A DNA stretch of 64,000 nt from Spirodela intermedia. Lineage: Eukaryota > Streptophyta > Magnoliopsida > Alismatales > Araceae. The stretch is from positions 4,794,001-4,858,000 of the forward strand of contig LR746271.1 of NCBI GenBank assembly GCA_902729315.2, written 5' to 3'. The notes beneath the pieces were generated by a model. The model was given only the letters and a program-made list of their open reading frames with translations. It was not told where the DNA came from and searched no databases. The position numbers and the translations under genes were made by a program. This document shows positions 37,701-52,091 of the stretch, in pieces (the stretch's first letter is position 1; the number at the start of each line of letters is the position of its first letter).

Positions 37701-40700
37701 ACGCAAGATGTCTGTGGGTTGCTCAAAGCAGCTCTTCATCCAATTTTTAGGCAAATGAAAGGGAAAGATATTGGAGGACTAACACTGGAAGAGCTCCAGA
37801 ACTTGGAGAAAGCACTTGAGATCGGACTGTGCCGAGTTCTCACGAGAAAGGTAGGTGTGTGATCTATTCCGATAACTTTGAAGGTATCTACGGCAGATCT
37901 TATTTTACGGCGACTTCTACTTCCCAGGGTCAGCAAATGGTCGGAGAAATAAAGGAACTACAACACAAGGTCAGTAAATAAATGCAATCTGCCTGTTAGT
38001 TTAGCATTTCTTCAATTTCTTCCTATTTGTGAGCAAATGTGAAACCTATGAATCGGATGTCGCATACCTGGATCTTCTATTAGTTATACTGTAGTTCCTG
38101 GCTTCTCAGATTTATACGCAGTCCTTCAGTCTCTTGGTCACCATTTCTTTCCTTAATGGAAGTCCTGACGCACAGCTGAACATAGGCCGTTTCCCATTCC
38201 TGGAAAGCAACTGGTCTCCTGCGCAGTAAAAGTAAAAGAGGGGGGAATCAGAGTCGGAAAATCGTTGGCAGTTCCCCCCCTGCCTTTTTACGTCTAACTA
38301 GAGGACGGAGCACTGCATGATCAATATAATATATGGCTAATTGGCCAGCATTTTCAATGTCTCACCAGCACACTGACATGATCGCAGGTCTATCATCTCT
38401 ACATTCTAATCGTCTCTCTGGCGTGATCTCTCACGTTAGACCCACCTTTTCTTCAACCTTTTTGTAGAGGTACAGAGAGGCATTACCTGGTAAAGAGCCG
38501 CATAATAACATGAAAGAGGTGTTAAACCTGACGTAAAAGCAGCAGTCACCTTTGTTGAAGTTAATGAAAGAGGCAGACATTGAACACCAACTTGAGTTTC
38601 AATGAGCACTGGAGGACGCCATTAACGCTGGGATAGGTAGTAGGTACCAGAGCTTAGGCAAAATGCAGTGAAAGCCCGTCTTGAGTGCAGAGTAGAGGAC
38701 ACCAGCGTCCTACTAGTAGAGCACAGCATTCAGGCTAGATTGCCACACATAAGTTTTCATTGATGAAGCAGATAGTTACTTCATGGTCTGGAGTAATAGA
38801 CATCACGGCAGTAAAAGCTGGCACTCGTGCTGTAGTAATATCCACTAAAGTTAAACTTGAGCGTAGTATGTGGCAGCAGAGGACAGAGTAAAATAGTCTC
38901 GATAGCTCTTCTTGTCACCCTGGTTGTTTATCCTGAAGAAGACTCTCAAAGAATAGCAGACGGAGAATCTATTGGTCATGGGTATCTCGGAGTTGCTCTC
39001 ACCGTGGCACTTTAGGTCGGTAGACGAGAGGAAGAGACGAATGACGTCTAGGACCTTGGGGACCACGGTTGGAATCTCCAGCCGTGGAATCGCGACCGTT
39101 GGCAACAGAGACGTTCTTGATGAGTAGCGACTGGGGGTTGTACTGCAGCGTTCGGAAAAAGCTGTCTATATTCTTCCTGTGGAAGAAGTCCCCAAGGAGA
39201 GGGAGAAGGAAGGAAGAAGATGAAGGCGAGAGGCCGCATCTGCATCGTGGAACTCCACAACTACAGATTAGTACATTTGTGAGCAGATGCCCGTTTTATC
39301 CTCCAACTGTAAGAGGTTGAGAGTGGCCCACATGGCGGTGACAGAATTGACAGCGGCTTGACTAACCAAGGAAACGCTAACCCTAGATTGCTATATCATT
39401 AAGAAAACAGAAGAGGAATTATACCTGAAATCCTGCGCCCCCATCTTCACCTACATGGTCCTAATGTAGTTGAAGAAACTCTGAAACCCTCAGAGACGAC
39501 TCGCTAACGAAGCAACCTATTAGAACTGTATTCTTAGAGATTTCCAAAGAAGAACAATAATGGAAACTTTAAAGCTATTCTAGGACAACAAACGTGACGT
39601 TCGTCTGGTCTCTGATGCTCTGAGTTTCCTCAGTTACTGCACAACGGCATGGGTATGAACCGTCTACTTCTTCTTGGTTCAAATGCTCACACAAAAGGTT
39701 CTTCCGGTCTGCTTTCTTGGCTGCAATAGCCACTGCTTTCTCCTCCATGAATCGGTTATGTTATGCTTCTATGCTTCGAAACTATTTACGTTCCTAGGAT
39801 GGCTTTTTGTACTAGACATGTCGAGAATCCTGCAAGTAACTTAAAATGGTTTTCCTAACTGATTCTTTCTGGTATTCAAAGGGCGCGAAATTGATGGAGG
39901 AGAATGACCTTCTGAAAAAGGAGGTAATCAGTCGTCTTCTCATTTATTTTTTTCCAGTCTTCGCCTTCCTAATCGACGCATGCAGAGCTCACCCATCATT
40001 TGCCGGTCAAAACAGATTGGGTCCTCAAGCAGCAGAAAACAAACGGCTGATTGTGATAGCGCCACAGGTAAAAATGGACAATCAAGTGAATCGATAAAGA
40101 ACGCCTTAGACTCTGGGCCGCCTCACGATTGTGGCGACTGTTCAGATACGTCACTTAGACTCGGGTATGCTCCTAAGGAACCCTAAACGCATTACTACGC
40201 TTTGTGTTTTCTTTGGAATTTTTTTTCTAGCTTCAATTATGCTTGCAAGTGTTTGACACTGAATATTGAACTCCATGTAGTGATATAATTCTGGTACACC
40301 ATTGATAATAAAAATCAGCTTTCTATTGTAATGTTACTTTTCAATGGGTTTTGATTATTTATTAATTCACCATGTTTTCTTACTTGGAAATTATCCTCAG
40401 CCTTTGTACAGATTTTAGAGAGTAATCATTCTACCAAGTTCATTGCTTGACTTCCTAGTCTCAATAAGTTTTGGATCTTCCCTAATGACTTACACTCTAG
40501 TCAATTACATCCTCTTGAGAGAGAAATACTTGGATTAGTTTCTATGAAATAGAACTTCAGTGATATAGTTTGAACTTATTACTTTCCATTATCATCTTAT
40601 TGTCGCTTTGTTTTATCATTTCGTTCTGAACACTGCATCATCAGGGTTTTAAACACAATATTTTATCAGATGAATGCTCAAGTAAACGAATACCTCATTT

Positions 40701-41690
40701 ATTTATGGCTTTTAAGAGGTGAGGCTTTCATCCAATTTTGGAAAACGTCTTGGGCTATTCTTGTCACCTAATCAAGTTATTTCTGCAGACAATAAGTCTT
40801 TTTTCCTTATCGCTATTGCTTAATTTGTTAGACGTTTGTTTGTATTATTTTTATTTCTTGTCATGAGTTCTTGTCTTATCGCTATTGCAGTATTTTTATT
40901 ATTTAAATAATCATCTACCCTCAAGATGTTTAAGCAAGCAAAAAGATAAGGCAGAAAACATAAATATAAGTCAAAACCTGCAAGTAAATCAGGCCAGTCC
41001 ACTACTGACCACACCCCATTATCAATGGGATAGGCTTTTTAACGGGGTACTGACATCGTTGAATTCATTTAGTTAGCCTAAACATGGTCAGGATCCATTT
41101 GCTTTATTGTCATAGATGTTGTGGGTCTTGAAATGGTCAGCTGAGATGGTTTCACCCAGCAGAACAGTGTCAAACTTTTGAACTGGGGTTGGATCCGTGA
41201 ACCTTAAAATGATGGGTTTTTCAGCCAAAGTGTGGATTCACCTGCAAACAGGTTATAGGCTTTACTTTGTTGGTTGGATTAGCCAACCATCCATTTACAG
41301 GCTTTTAGACGCCTCCACTGCTCTATGTTTGGACCAAGAAATGGATTTGCCTTAGATCTTCTGATGGACGACCAGTTCTCATTCTAGTTTGTTTGATTTT
41401 GTCTTGTTTTATCGAGATTTTGTCCTGTAGAATCTTTGAGTTAACCTGATACGTCGTTGTGCCTTTCCATTGACATGTTTCTTTGAGTTGATCATAAGTT
41501 TATGTGCTGATATTGATTCGATGCCGTCATTCTTTCTGTGGTCAAAGTTTACATAATCCTCACGACGTTCTTTCCTTTGACTGCACTTTTCCTTACTTCG
41601 TGGTCGTCCTCACTCGCTAAGAAAATTTCAGCCGATCTTTTCTAATGTAGGTATATGGTTTCTCTTTTTTCATACAGGTTGCCGTTCTAG
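34782..41690 (+). CDS. SVP/StMADS11-like MIKC MADS-box transcription factor, copy 2 (type B, intact)
   Basis: Exons: 34782-34963, 37265-37343, 37616-37677, 37751-37850, 37928-37969, 39882-39923, 39986-40164 and 41678-41690, all with GT-AG introns. The coding total is 699 nt, giving 232 residues, close to Arabidopsis SVP (240). The MADS domain (1-60) has [12 protein letters not shown] and [10 protein letters not shown]; the I region is about 61-87. The K-box (about 88-169) has [12 protein letters not shown] and EIKELQHK. The C-terminal tail has GQSSESI and [11 protein letters not shown], the SVP signature; the last exon adds only LPF and the stop. The ATG is the first in the conserved MADS frame. 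The known role of the group is nuclear DNA binding at CArG boxes, usually as a flowering repressor or dormancy regulator. Intron 1 is 2.3 kb and intron 5 1.9 kb. If intron 7 is retained, translation ends at 40186 with APKEP instead. Confidence 0.92.
40187..41677 (+). other. Intron 7 of copy 2
   Basis: The intron runs 40165-41677, with a GGGTATGC donor and a pyrimidine-rich TTCATACAG acceptor. It aligns with the same intron in copies 1 and 3. Nothing else is visible in it. Confidence 0.7.
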
Positions 41691-42215
41691 GACGTAAGAG
41701 GTCTCTTTCATGCTGCCTGAACTTGGTCGACAAATGATAGTTCCCTCGGGAACAGCTTGAGGACGAACTCACCATGATATGTGGTCAACGTACATTCCTT
41801 CCCTCACTCCAACCTTATTCTATGTGTCTTAACTCATGTAAAAATTACTACGGAAATAATGCCTCTAGATGAACCAACTGTTCTCCTGGATGTACATGAC
41901 TTGTTGGATCTGGTCACTCCACCATGAAAGCCTTTGTAAGCAAAAACTAAGTTCTCACGTGGGCAGATCAGAAACAGCAAAGCTTAGAAGCTGAAGACGA
42001 CCATTATTGTATCTTCACGCTCATCAAATAGTTTATGGGATGTCGACGTTGAATGAAACCCATCTGCGACCAACACTGGTTTTGTTTATTGTCTGGTAAG
42101 GCTTGTGAAGCTGAAGACTGGAGGAACCATATTCTATCTGATTATATAAAATCTTGAACGTCTGCAAAACATAAACAATGTCTGACTTTGAAGAAGAAAG
42201 AATAAACACGAGAAA
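41691..42215 (+). other. Probable 3' UTR of copy 2
   Basis: Conserved with 9578-10150 and 53463-54045. It ends with an AATAAA at 42201-42206. Confidence 0.5.
42201..42206 (+). terminator. AATAAA polyadenylation signal, copy 2
   Basis: AATAAA about 510 bp after the stop, at the same place as in the paralogues. Confidence 0.45.
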
Positions 42216-42332
42216 CACCATCTAAATCAGTGCATTTTGCTAGTCATCTCTGATCATAACTAACCTGTTTGAGTTTCTAGAAAAGTTTTCTTAGTCATAT
42301 GAGTACGTGACATGAGGCGACGTTGGGATTTG

Positions 42333-42429
42333 TATATAAATAACTTCTCATTTCCCATCTAATCCTGCAGACTGACTAGAAACTTGGGTCAGGATTACGC
42401 AGAGAACCTTAATAACTGACACCATGGAC
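42333..42429 (+). promoter_or_regulatory. Conserved TATA box and ATG context downstream of copy 2
   Basis: TATATAAATAA (42333) and ACACCATGG (ATG at 42424), followed by GTGAGT. The frame closes after 8 codons. Confidence 0.35.
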
Positions 42430-42959
42430 AACAGTGAGTTACATTTATGACGGTATTTATTTCAGCTGGTTATTTCTAACTAATAATAGGATATCGAGGT
42501 TTCATCTAGTTGTAGTTTCCCCACTTACTTCTGCCATGAATAAATATCTTATTAAAAACAGGCCGAACTTGAATAGAAGGAAAACACTGACGTTACTAAC
42601 ACATCATTAAAGTAATGTACGTCTTGCAGGTTTCTCTCTCTGAGTTTCATATTTTGTAAGGTAAATGTGACAGAAATTTTTATAATCTTCAGATGTTCTC
42701 AATGTGTCCCTTTTATAAAGAGGACTGAAGACTATCAAAAGAAAAATGACCACCAAGTGAAGATTTGTAAAGCCCAAACTATAATTTCCATAAACTCTTT
42801 TGATTTGAAGCAGGATTTTTACTTTCGTATGTCTCTTTCTTTCTTTTTTTATGTGAATAAAAATAATTTTCAGAAAACCAACAATTTTCTGGTCTTAGGT
42901 GATATGGTCAAAGTTTTCACGAAAATACTATATGAACATGTCTAAGTATTGTAAAGTTA

Positions 42960-44979
42960 AAATGATATCAGCTAAGGAACCAGGTTGACCTCATGTCTTG
43001 ATAATTACACTTACAAAGATAATGATGCTAAATGAAAGAACGAACATGTAACTAACTTAGAAAGTTCATACACCACATGAGTAATTAATTTATGCAATAT
43101 CATGACGAGTAAATTTATGGGAATTCATGATTTATGAAATATCAATCATGTTTTCTCCTTGAGCGGACAAAACAGCAATAAAACTCTATGTGACGTAAAT
43201 ATGTTATCATCTCTTGTCTAAGTCCTAATATTTGAATTTTTTATATCATATGAGCGTCCAAGACAGTTATTTTAATGAAGAGTCAAGTGAAATAAATTTT
43301 AGAGAAAATGATCAAGGTGTTGATTTATTAATTTTATAAGGTTACTAATTTTATATATTTATATGGGGAAAATGTTCTATAAGTATGACCTTTCATACTA
43401 AAGTAAATTTGTCATAAAAAATATATGATAGATATAGGCATAGGAGCATTATAGAAAATATATTCAAACAGAAATTAAAGATTAAAAATTTTACCAACAA
43501 GATAAAGTATCTAGAGAGTTATAAACTTTATATTGTTTATGGTTACCTTTCTATATTTTTCTGAATCTGCATGCAACCCATTAAGGTTTGCTTTAACTGG
43601 ATTTCTTGACATGATTAAGGCCAATAATGGTTGGTTCAACCTAGGTATAAATAGGACATTTCACCTAAATTAGGACAACAGAGGAAATCATGATTTTTAG
43701 GCAATGGTTGTTGCTCTAATAATGATTTCTCCTCTCTATCAACTTGTTTCTACTCTTGAGGAATGAAGGGTAAGAATGATTACTTCAAGTGAGCTTTGGA
43801 CATCTTTACCTTCAAGAGCTTCTTCTTTCATCCTAACATCTCTAAACAAGTCTTGGTGAACAAAAGAGAAGAGTTGAAGGTTACAATAAACTCATTCCAT
43901 AGTGTGATGTTTATATTTTGATTGGTGGTGTGTAAATTGATTGAAGCATCTGTTAAAGTAGTCACATAGTACGTTGAGACACTTTTCACGTGCTTGCAAC
44001 AATGAGACCTAGGGACCTAAGAATTATAGGGTTAGAGTTCTATGCTGATCACGTAAGGGCTTATAGAGTTTGGAAATGTAAGGGTTATTGATTCTCATAA
44101 GATCAAGTGTATTTCAAGGGTGGAATTGTGATGTCAAGATAGAGTCCTTAAAATCAGTGGGTGAAGACTGCAAAGGTTCCCAAGTAATCTTTTTTCCATT
44201 GTAGACGGAAGAATATGTAATATGTGACTACTTACTTCCATTGGTAAACACCACACCATATTTGATTTTCATATGAATTAATCTTGAGGGGTACAAGGCA
44301 TCTCTTTTGAAGTGAAATAGAAGATGAATGCTTACCTTGAAATAGATATAGACGATCTTTTCTAACAACAAATAAAATATTACAAGGGCGGAGTTGTGCT
44401 AAAAATAGAGCAATTACAACTATGGAAACTATTATACTCAACAAAGAGTAATGAGAATTCAGAAATGCCGAATCTTCATCTTCTTTGTACTTTTATTTTT
44501 ATAATCTTGAACCTCAAATTGTATCAAATTTACTTTGATGCATTAGGATTGTTACCTTAGATTGAAGAGGTCTTAAAAAAATCATGAATTGGTCTCAACC
44601 CAAATGAATGCTTACCTTGAAATAATTTATTTAGTCTATTGCGAATTTATACGTTCATATTAATGGAGACATGTTAGATGGGGAAATCACATATTACCTC
44701 ATAAGTATATAGATGGTGTGAAGTAGACCATGAAGAGTCAAGCTCATTTTTAGCGATAGGCAAGAAAACATCTTAATGATGATAGTAAAAAACTCATTTT
44801 AGAGAAATTTTCATGATATTTCAGATGACATACGTGATGTTAAGACTTGGTAAACATTTAAGCAGTTATACTCAATATTAGTTTTAAACTTCACATGTGA
44901 ACAATGGTCAACGGATTAACGGATGGTATACAATTCTAAAGCTTATTACATGACTGGAGATTATACAATTGTCATCGGG
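42960..44979. other. Intergenic stretch between copies 2 and 3
   Basis: No gene. 44490-44930 is duplicated upstream of copies 2 and 1. A segment at about 43530-44420 is found only here; it has a TATAAATAGG and looks like a decayed LTR of another family, but this is weak. Confidence 0.45.
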
Positions 44980-46386
44980 AAAAAGTAATGAGTCGTTCTA
45001 CGTCAAACATAACAAATGAGACTAAAAATATATGTCGCTATTTTTCTTCAAAGTGCAACCACAAAAACAACCTAACAGACGTTGCTAATAGTTGGAGTTT
45101 GAAAACACAAGATATATCTCCGTAGGTGTAATCATAGACAAAACCGAATAGGGTGAGAGCGTTAAAGGAAGGTGCATCGTCTCCTGGCCCTTGTCTTCCC
45201 ACGAAACAAGCCTCTGCAAACAATCCGGGGCAAGAATGTAATACTCGCGAGGATAGTTGTCCACGTGACGCTATCAAATCTTAGGTCTCGGGCTAAGAGC
45301 TCTGTTGAATTACTATGACGTCATCTCAGCTACCGTCAGCCCTATTCTTCGGCATCCCATTCGCCGTCAGTATGCCGCCGATGTGAAGAATACAGTGGTG
45401 CCCATGAGAAAGTTTTCGAGCCCCGTGCATTCCCTATCTCTCTGTCTCTTTCTAGCTCTAAAGAAGCACGGATCCACGTATTTCTGTCTCCACGGTGACA
45501 ATGCCCAAGGCTTGTTTTGCATTACTTGCTGGGAGGGATACCAACTCCACCGATGATTACTCTGATGAACCGAGTTTGGTGCGGAGGTTCTATATGCTCT
45601 AAGAGTGCAAGTGTGGACATTACTTAGCAAAAAGGAGAAACGGATGGGAGGAGAAGGGTAGTCCTGGTACGAGAAGAGAGCAAGAGCTGTGGAAAGGAGT
45701 CTTCTTTAGTAAATGGCTTTTGAGAAGTCGGAAAGACCGTACAATCGAGCGATGGGAAAGAGAGAAAGGAACGACCTGATTGGATACCAAAATGAGACAC
45801 CTCACTGGCTCCCTTAGATTTCCCTCAGTCCAAATCAAGAATTGATTTTCCAGCTCAGTTCCCTTGGCTGGTCTCCTATTGGTCGTATCTCCGACCTTGT
45901 CCTAAGAGCACCCCAAGGGCGAACCCTGGGACGAAAAACCGATCCGAGCTCCAGAAGCGGCCGTCGTCTTTTAGGTTTATTTCATCTCTATCTAGCTCTC
46001 TCTCTCTCTCTCTCTCTCCACTCAGTTTCCCTCTGTCGTCCCCTCCACGCTTCTTTTCCCTCAGAATTGGGAAGGATTGCATTCTCTTGCCGAATGCATT
46101 TCCCAACTTTTTCCCATATGGGGTAATCTCCGATTATAAGGGTCGTACAGCATCTCAAGCCACTTGGGTACCCGTGCGCTTACCAAATTTGGAAAAACCA
46201 CGCGTTTTTAAAAAAAACAACGCAAAGATTCCCTAGATCTGGGCTTCCGAACACATAAAACCTGTTTTTCTTCGTCAAGCTCTATACCGTGTGGGAGGAT
46301 CATCCTTACATTTTCTTGCGCACCGTTGGAGCGATCAGCGAGCGATGAGGTGAGGCAAAAGAAGTCGGCGTGAGAGAACGAAGGGA
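44980..46386 (+). promoter_or_regulatory. Upstream region of MADS copy 3 (duplicated block)
   Basis: Very close to 430-1872. The G-box (45262-45267) and CArG box (46183-46192) remain, but the TATA box has become an A run at 46206-46217. Confidence 0.55.
46183..46192. promoter_or_regulatory. CArG box CCAAATTTGG, copy 3
   Basis: A perfect CC(A/T)6GG site at the same place as 1674-1683. Confidence 0.45.
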
Positions 46387-46969
46387 ATGTCTAGGGAGAA
46401 GATCAAGATTAAGAAGATAGACAACGCCAGGCGAGGCAGGTGACCTTCTCGAAGCGGCGAAAGGGTAAGCTCAAGAAGGCGGCAGAGTAACCATACTCTG
46501 TGATGCCCCGAACTGGTGGTGATCGTCTACTCCACTGGCAAGCTCTACGAACATCCAAGCAACAAGTGCAGATCCATCCCTTTTAGGCCTTTTTCGAGCT
46601 CTCGTTCTCTCTCTGACTCTCTCTGCTCGGTCTTGCTTTCTCTCCTTGCCGCATCCCTCATACGGCAGTCTATATCCCGTACGCGTGGGTGAAGGTTGAA
46701 ATTGATCGCGTTCTCGTTGGGGAATTTTCCTCACTCCTCGCTCCAAACTTCTTCATTTTTGATCGTAGTTCTTCCCTTGTTGCGGCTTTTGGTGACCCCG
46801 GAAAACTAGGGCTCTCGAAAGGGTAAGGAAGCGAGACAGGAGAAACACCAATGAGAGAGGAATGCATTGGACGCATGGAACGAGGAGGTTCTGAACAGTG
46901 CACAGGCTTGCATTAATTGGTTGACTGATTTGAGGACAGATGAAGATATTGATATATCGGTCGACAGAG

Positions 46970-47163
46970 ATGGAGAGAGAGAGAGAGAGCGAGAAGGGGA
47001 GAGAGGAGAGAGAGAGAGAGAAAGATAGAAGAGAGAGCGAGAAGGGGACCGAGAGAGAGAGAGAGAGAAGGGGAGAGAGGGAGCGAGAGAAAAGAGAAGA
47101 GAGGGAGGGAAGGGAACGAGAGAAGAGAGAAGAGAGAAGGGGATTGAGTGGGAGAGAGAGAAA
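46970..47163. repeat. GA-rich purine tract, intron 1 of copy 3
   Basis: The counterpart of 2441-2760, but without a long pure GA run. Confidence 0.85.
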
Positions 47164-50100
47164 TCGTGCGACAGGTGGGGGAGCGATACAGGGAGGAGAG
47201 CAGAAGCCGACCGAACCTGGACAGCTTCGAGTAGGGTATGGCTTTATCCCACACTGGTTGAAAATAGTCTAGGCCACAACTTTCTGTCTACTTGATTCGG
47301 TTTAAGATATGATACAGTAAGTGGACTTCAATCGGCTAGTTTGACGCACTATCAGAGAGCTTTTCATGTAATTTATAATTTAAACTTGAGCTATCCATAG
47401 CCGTTGTAAGCTTACTCTTGGAATATTTTTTTCGCTCCGCTAAGGGCATGATATCCTTAATAGGTAATATAACAGTGATTACCTTGTTTTCTATTGGCAA
47501 GCAAGTAATGAGTTCTACGTAGGATGGCCACGTTATGAATTATTTTCAGTTATTTCTCTATGACTTCTGCTAGATCTTATTGTTCGGTACTTCCCAAAAA
47601 TCTAATTTTCTTTTAATTTACATATTTCCCATTATTTATACATATTTACAATTATGGTGATTGAAAATACGTGAAGATGACGTATTAAACAGTAATCATA
47701 TTGATCTAGCATTTCATTTCGTTGGCCAAGATCAGTAGGTTCGTGATTTCCTGCGTCAACTTTTATCCACAGCTTGGGTTTGGTAGCGTTCAAATTATAT
47801 GGGTCCTCATATTAGGTTGAGGTGAAGTCAGGATAACAAGATGCGACATTTCTCAATGGTGGTTTATGCTACGATAACAGTAGTGCACTATGACTCTCAT
47901 TATTGTTTAAGTTGAAGTAGATTGTCTTCATACCATTGCTAATAAAACCATTCACGAAAATTTGAACCTTTTTTATCATCAGCTCTTATTTCAATAGGAT
48001 CAAATTAAGAAAAGAAAAAAGGTAAAATCAAAGTGGAATGTTATTAGGACCTTTATGCTTGACTAATATATTATTCTATTTATCGTTGGTCAATAGGGAA
48101 TCAAAATTCTGACACAGTGTTGTTGTTTGAATGCTATAGTTTTCTACTATTTTTCTACCACACGAAAATGCCCACCAGCATTTTCGTGTTGTTGTTTGAG
48201 TGCTGTTCTCATTTGTAATAAATTAGCCATTAGGAAATGGATTAGAAAATGATTTTATTTTTGTAGACAGTTTCTCCCATTTTGTGTAAGATAGTGAACC
48301 GTTCAATGAATTACCTAATCCAACTGCAGTCCCTTATGTTGTAAGAATTATGAAGTAGACTAGGCAATTATTAAGCCTCCTCATCACCATTTGAGAATAT
48401 GCAATCAGTCATTAGTATTATTCTGATGGTTGATTAGATGATAACACACCATTGGTTGTATATTTTCTGCAGTAGAGTATGGAAACTTAGATTTCAGTAT
48501 TGTTCTGACTTAACAAGATAGAGTTTTCTAAGAAATTAATTTTTTTAATATTAATTATTTTCCGTCTTTTGAGAACATATTTATGAAAATAATTAATGAT
48601 TAGCATTTTACATGACATATTTTAGATGAGATTATGGGCATTAGTGAAGCAAAGTTTCTGCATTAATCAAAGTGCCTGTGGCATAGTAGCAAACTGGTGT
48701 TCATCATATTTGGGACTCAACTATCTTTCCATAAACCTGCTCAATGTCCTTATCACTGCATTCTGATTTAAAATATCAAAGTGTAATTGTGTCAACAATG
48801 AAGAACAACATTGATGTGAGAATTTGGAAGAAGTCTCTGGGTAGTTTAATGAGTTATCCTAGTCGGTTTTCTATAACTTTTCTCAGTTTTTGTGGAACAA
48901 CATAATATGGTATGAAGGCCTTGACCATTGTGTCCTTGCTCACAAATTTTATTTCTTATTTTATTTGAAGTATGGAGGAGATAATCGAAAGACATAATAG
49001 GCATCCACAAGATGCTTTGAAATTAGCACCACCATCTCTGAACTAAGAGTAAGTTTTCATGTTACATGCTTTGATAAGTTTCCTATTGCAACATATGTTG
49101 CATAGAATAACATATTTTTGAGCATTGAATCGATAGGTCATGAATCTTGATCTTTGGAACCAGGTTCTGAACCCACAGAACTGGGAATCACCAATTCCTG
49201 AACCCACTTAAATTGACCAGAGCAACCCTTTTATCAACAAGTATTAAATAGTTCTCTTGAATCAACAAGGGTTTCCTGAATCCACAAGCCCTCATAACTC
49301 TCTCAATAAAACAAAAAATCATAATAACCAAAATGTCCCAAGGCTCAGATCAGTTGTAACCTTCTTAGAAAATAAGATCTATTATAAAAAAACATAAAAT
49401 AATCTAACAAGATAGTTAGAAATTAAAAAATCTCATGCACTATTCGTGCATTTTATTTGGGCCTAATTTGATTTTGGGCCTCGTTTGGGTGTTCTTATCT
49501 TTGTAGCCCACACTTCATACGTCAAGAGCGGCTTACACATTGAGTTTTTGGCTCTTCTTTGGTATGCACGATTTTCCGCATCAGTTACTCTCATTTCAAG
49601 CCTTCAAACATGTGTAGTCCACGCTTATACAATTTTAGGCCACTTGGGCAATTTTTTTTTCAACTTCTTCCCTTTTTTAAAGTGATGCCCTAGTTATCTC
49701 CCTAGTTTCTCGTGCATAAATGGGGAATAAGATGAAAATTCGTAGCAATGTACTCGCCTTAGAAAATTTTTCATTTGCAAGATGTATCCATCCTCCAGCA
49801 GTATCAAGCACAAAGCATTTCATTTTATTTTCTGTTCATCCTTCCATTCTAAATTTGCAAGTACCATCGAGATACTGGTACTCATTTTTTGCCTTCATAG
49901 TTCCAAGATAGTATCCATGAATCACGAAGCAAGGAAGTTTTGGAGTTGACCTTACAGCCCAGGTATGCCATTCCCATGTAAGTGAATGAGAGTTGTTTGG
50001 GGGATTCTCAAACAAGCACTTCATCATTTTCTTAGGCAGATGAAAGGAGAAGATATTGGAGGACTAACACTGGAGGAGCTTCAGAACATGGAGAAAGCAC

Positions 50101-52081
50101 TTGAGACTGGATTGGACAGAGTTCTGGCAAGGAAGGTATGCGTGTGATTTCTTTCGGACAACTTTGAAGGTAATCTACAGGCAGATTTTATTCTACAGCG
50201 ATATCTACTTCCCAGGGTCAGCAAATGGCTGAAGAAATAAAAGAGCTACAACACAAGGTCAGTAAATAGATGCAATCTTTTTACCTCTAATAGCCTCTTC
50301 TTTTAGCATTTCTTCGATTTCGGGAAAATGTAAAACCTATAAATCGGATGGGTAGACCTGCGTCTTTTGTTATGTAGACTGTAGTTCCTGGTTCCTTAGA
50401 TTAATACGAAGTCCTCATATCTCGTAGTCACCTTTCCTTTCCTTCATGGAAGCACTGACGCACAGCAAAACTCAGTTTCCCCTTCTCAGAGCAACTGGTC
50501 TCCTGGGCTGTAAAAATGAAAGAGGATGGAATCAGACTTAGAAAATGGTAGCCACTTGCCCCTTGGCTTTTAACGGTTAACTAGAGGATAAGCCACCACT
50601 TGATACCAAATAACACATGGCAGGTAACTGGCCACCTTTTCATCACTCAAAAGCACTGAAATGAATCTAGGTTGATCCTCTTTAATCTGACCTCTCACTT
50701 TAGACCAACCTTATCTTCAACCTTGTTCAAGAAGTGGACAGAGCCATTACCTGGTAAAGACTGCAGAAACACGAAAGAGGTGTTAGCTGAAGTAAAAGCA
50801 GCAGCCACCTTTGTTGAAGGCGTTAACATTGATGTCGGAGTATTGCTTCCTAGAGTTTAATCCGTATAGTGGAGGACGCCGTTGACGCTGGGGTAGGTAG
50901 TAGATACCAGAGCTTAGACAAGTGCGGTGAAATGTAGAGTAGAAGACACCAGCGTGCTGCTAGTAGACCGCAGTGTCGAAGATGGATTGCTACACTTATG
51001 TTTTCATTGAGCAGATGGTTACTTCATAGTCTGGAGCAGTAGACACTGAAGTTAGACTTGAGAGTAGTACGTGGCAGCAAAGACCAGAGGAAAATATTCT
51101 CGAAAGCAGGTCTTGTCGCCCTACTTTTTTCTTTCCTTTTGTGAAAAAGACTCAGAGAAGAGAAGAATGAGAATGTATAGCCCATTGGTGCCTCAGAGTT
51201 CCTCTCATCGTGGCAGTTTTGGTCGGAAGACCAGAGGAAGTGATTGATGAATCGCCGCGGCTGGAAGCTACAGCAGTGGAATCGCCGCGGACGTTCTCGA
51301 TGAGTTACGGCAGCATGTTGTCCCGCAGCGATTGGAAAAAGTTGTTGATATTCTTCCTGCGGAAGAAAGCCCCAAGGAGAGGGGGAAGGAAGCAGATGAA
51401 GAGGCGGCATCTGCATTGTGGAAGTCCAAAAATACAGACCAGCGCATGTGATAGCTGCTGTTGCTGCTCGACTTATCCTCGAGGTGTGAGAGATTGGTGG
51501 TTGGCCGCAGCTTGAGAAACCCAGGAAACCCTAACCCTAGATGCTTTGTCATTGGGACAACAGAAGAGGGATTATACCTGAAATCCTGCCCCCCCTCGTT
51601 CACCTACATGGTCCTGATGCTGGTGAGGAGACTCCCAAATCCTCAGAGACGACTCGCTAGCGCAGCAACCAATTAGAATCGTATTCTTAGATATTCCCGA
51701 AGACGAACAATAGTCGGAACAACAAAAACGGCGTTCGTATGCTCTGGGTTCCCCCATTTATTGCCCGACGACTTGGGTGTCAACTATTTACTTCTAGGTT
51801 CAGATACTCAGACGAAAGGTTCTCCTGTCTGGTTTCTTTACTGCAATAGGCACTGCTTTTTCCTCTGTCGTTTTTTGTTTCTATACTTCGAAACTATTTA
51901 CGTTACTAAGATGCCTTTTGTAACAGACACATCAAGAATCAGGCATATAAGTTAACATACTTTTCCAAACTGGTTCGTTCCGGTGTTCAAAGGGCGCGAA
52001 ATTGATAGAGGAAGACGCCCTTCCTAAAGAAAAGGTAATCAGTTTTTTTCTCACCTTTTCTTGCCAGTCTTCACCCGCACG

Positions 52082-52091
52082 CCCCCCCCCC
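52082..52091. repeat. C-rich run in intron 6 of copy 3
   Basis: A C10 run sits in the short intron between exons 6 and 7; it is absent from copies 1 and 2. Confidence 0.8.
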
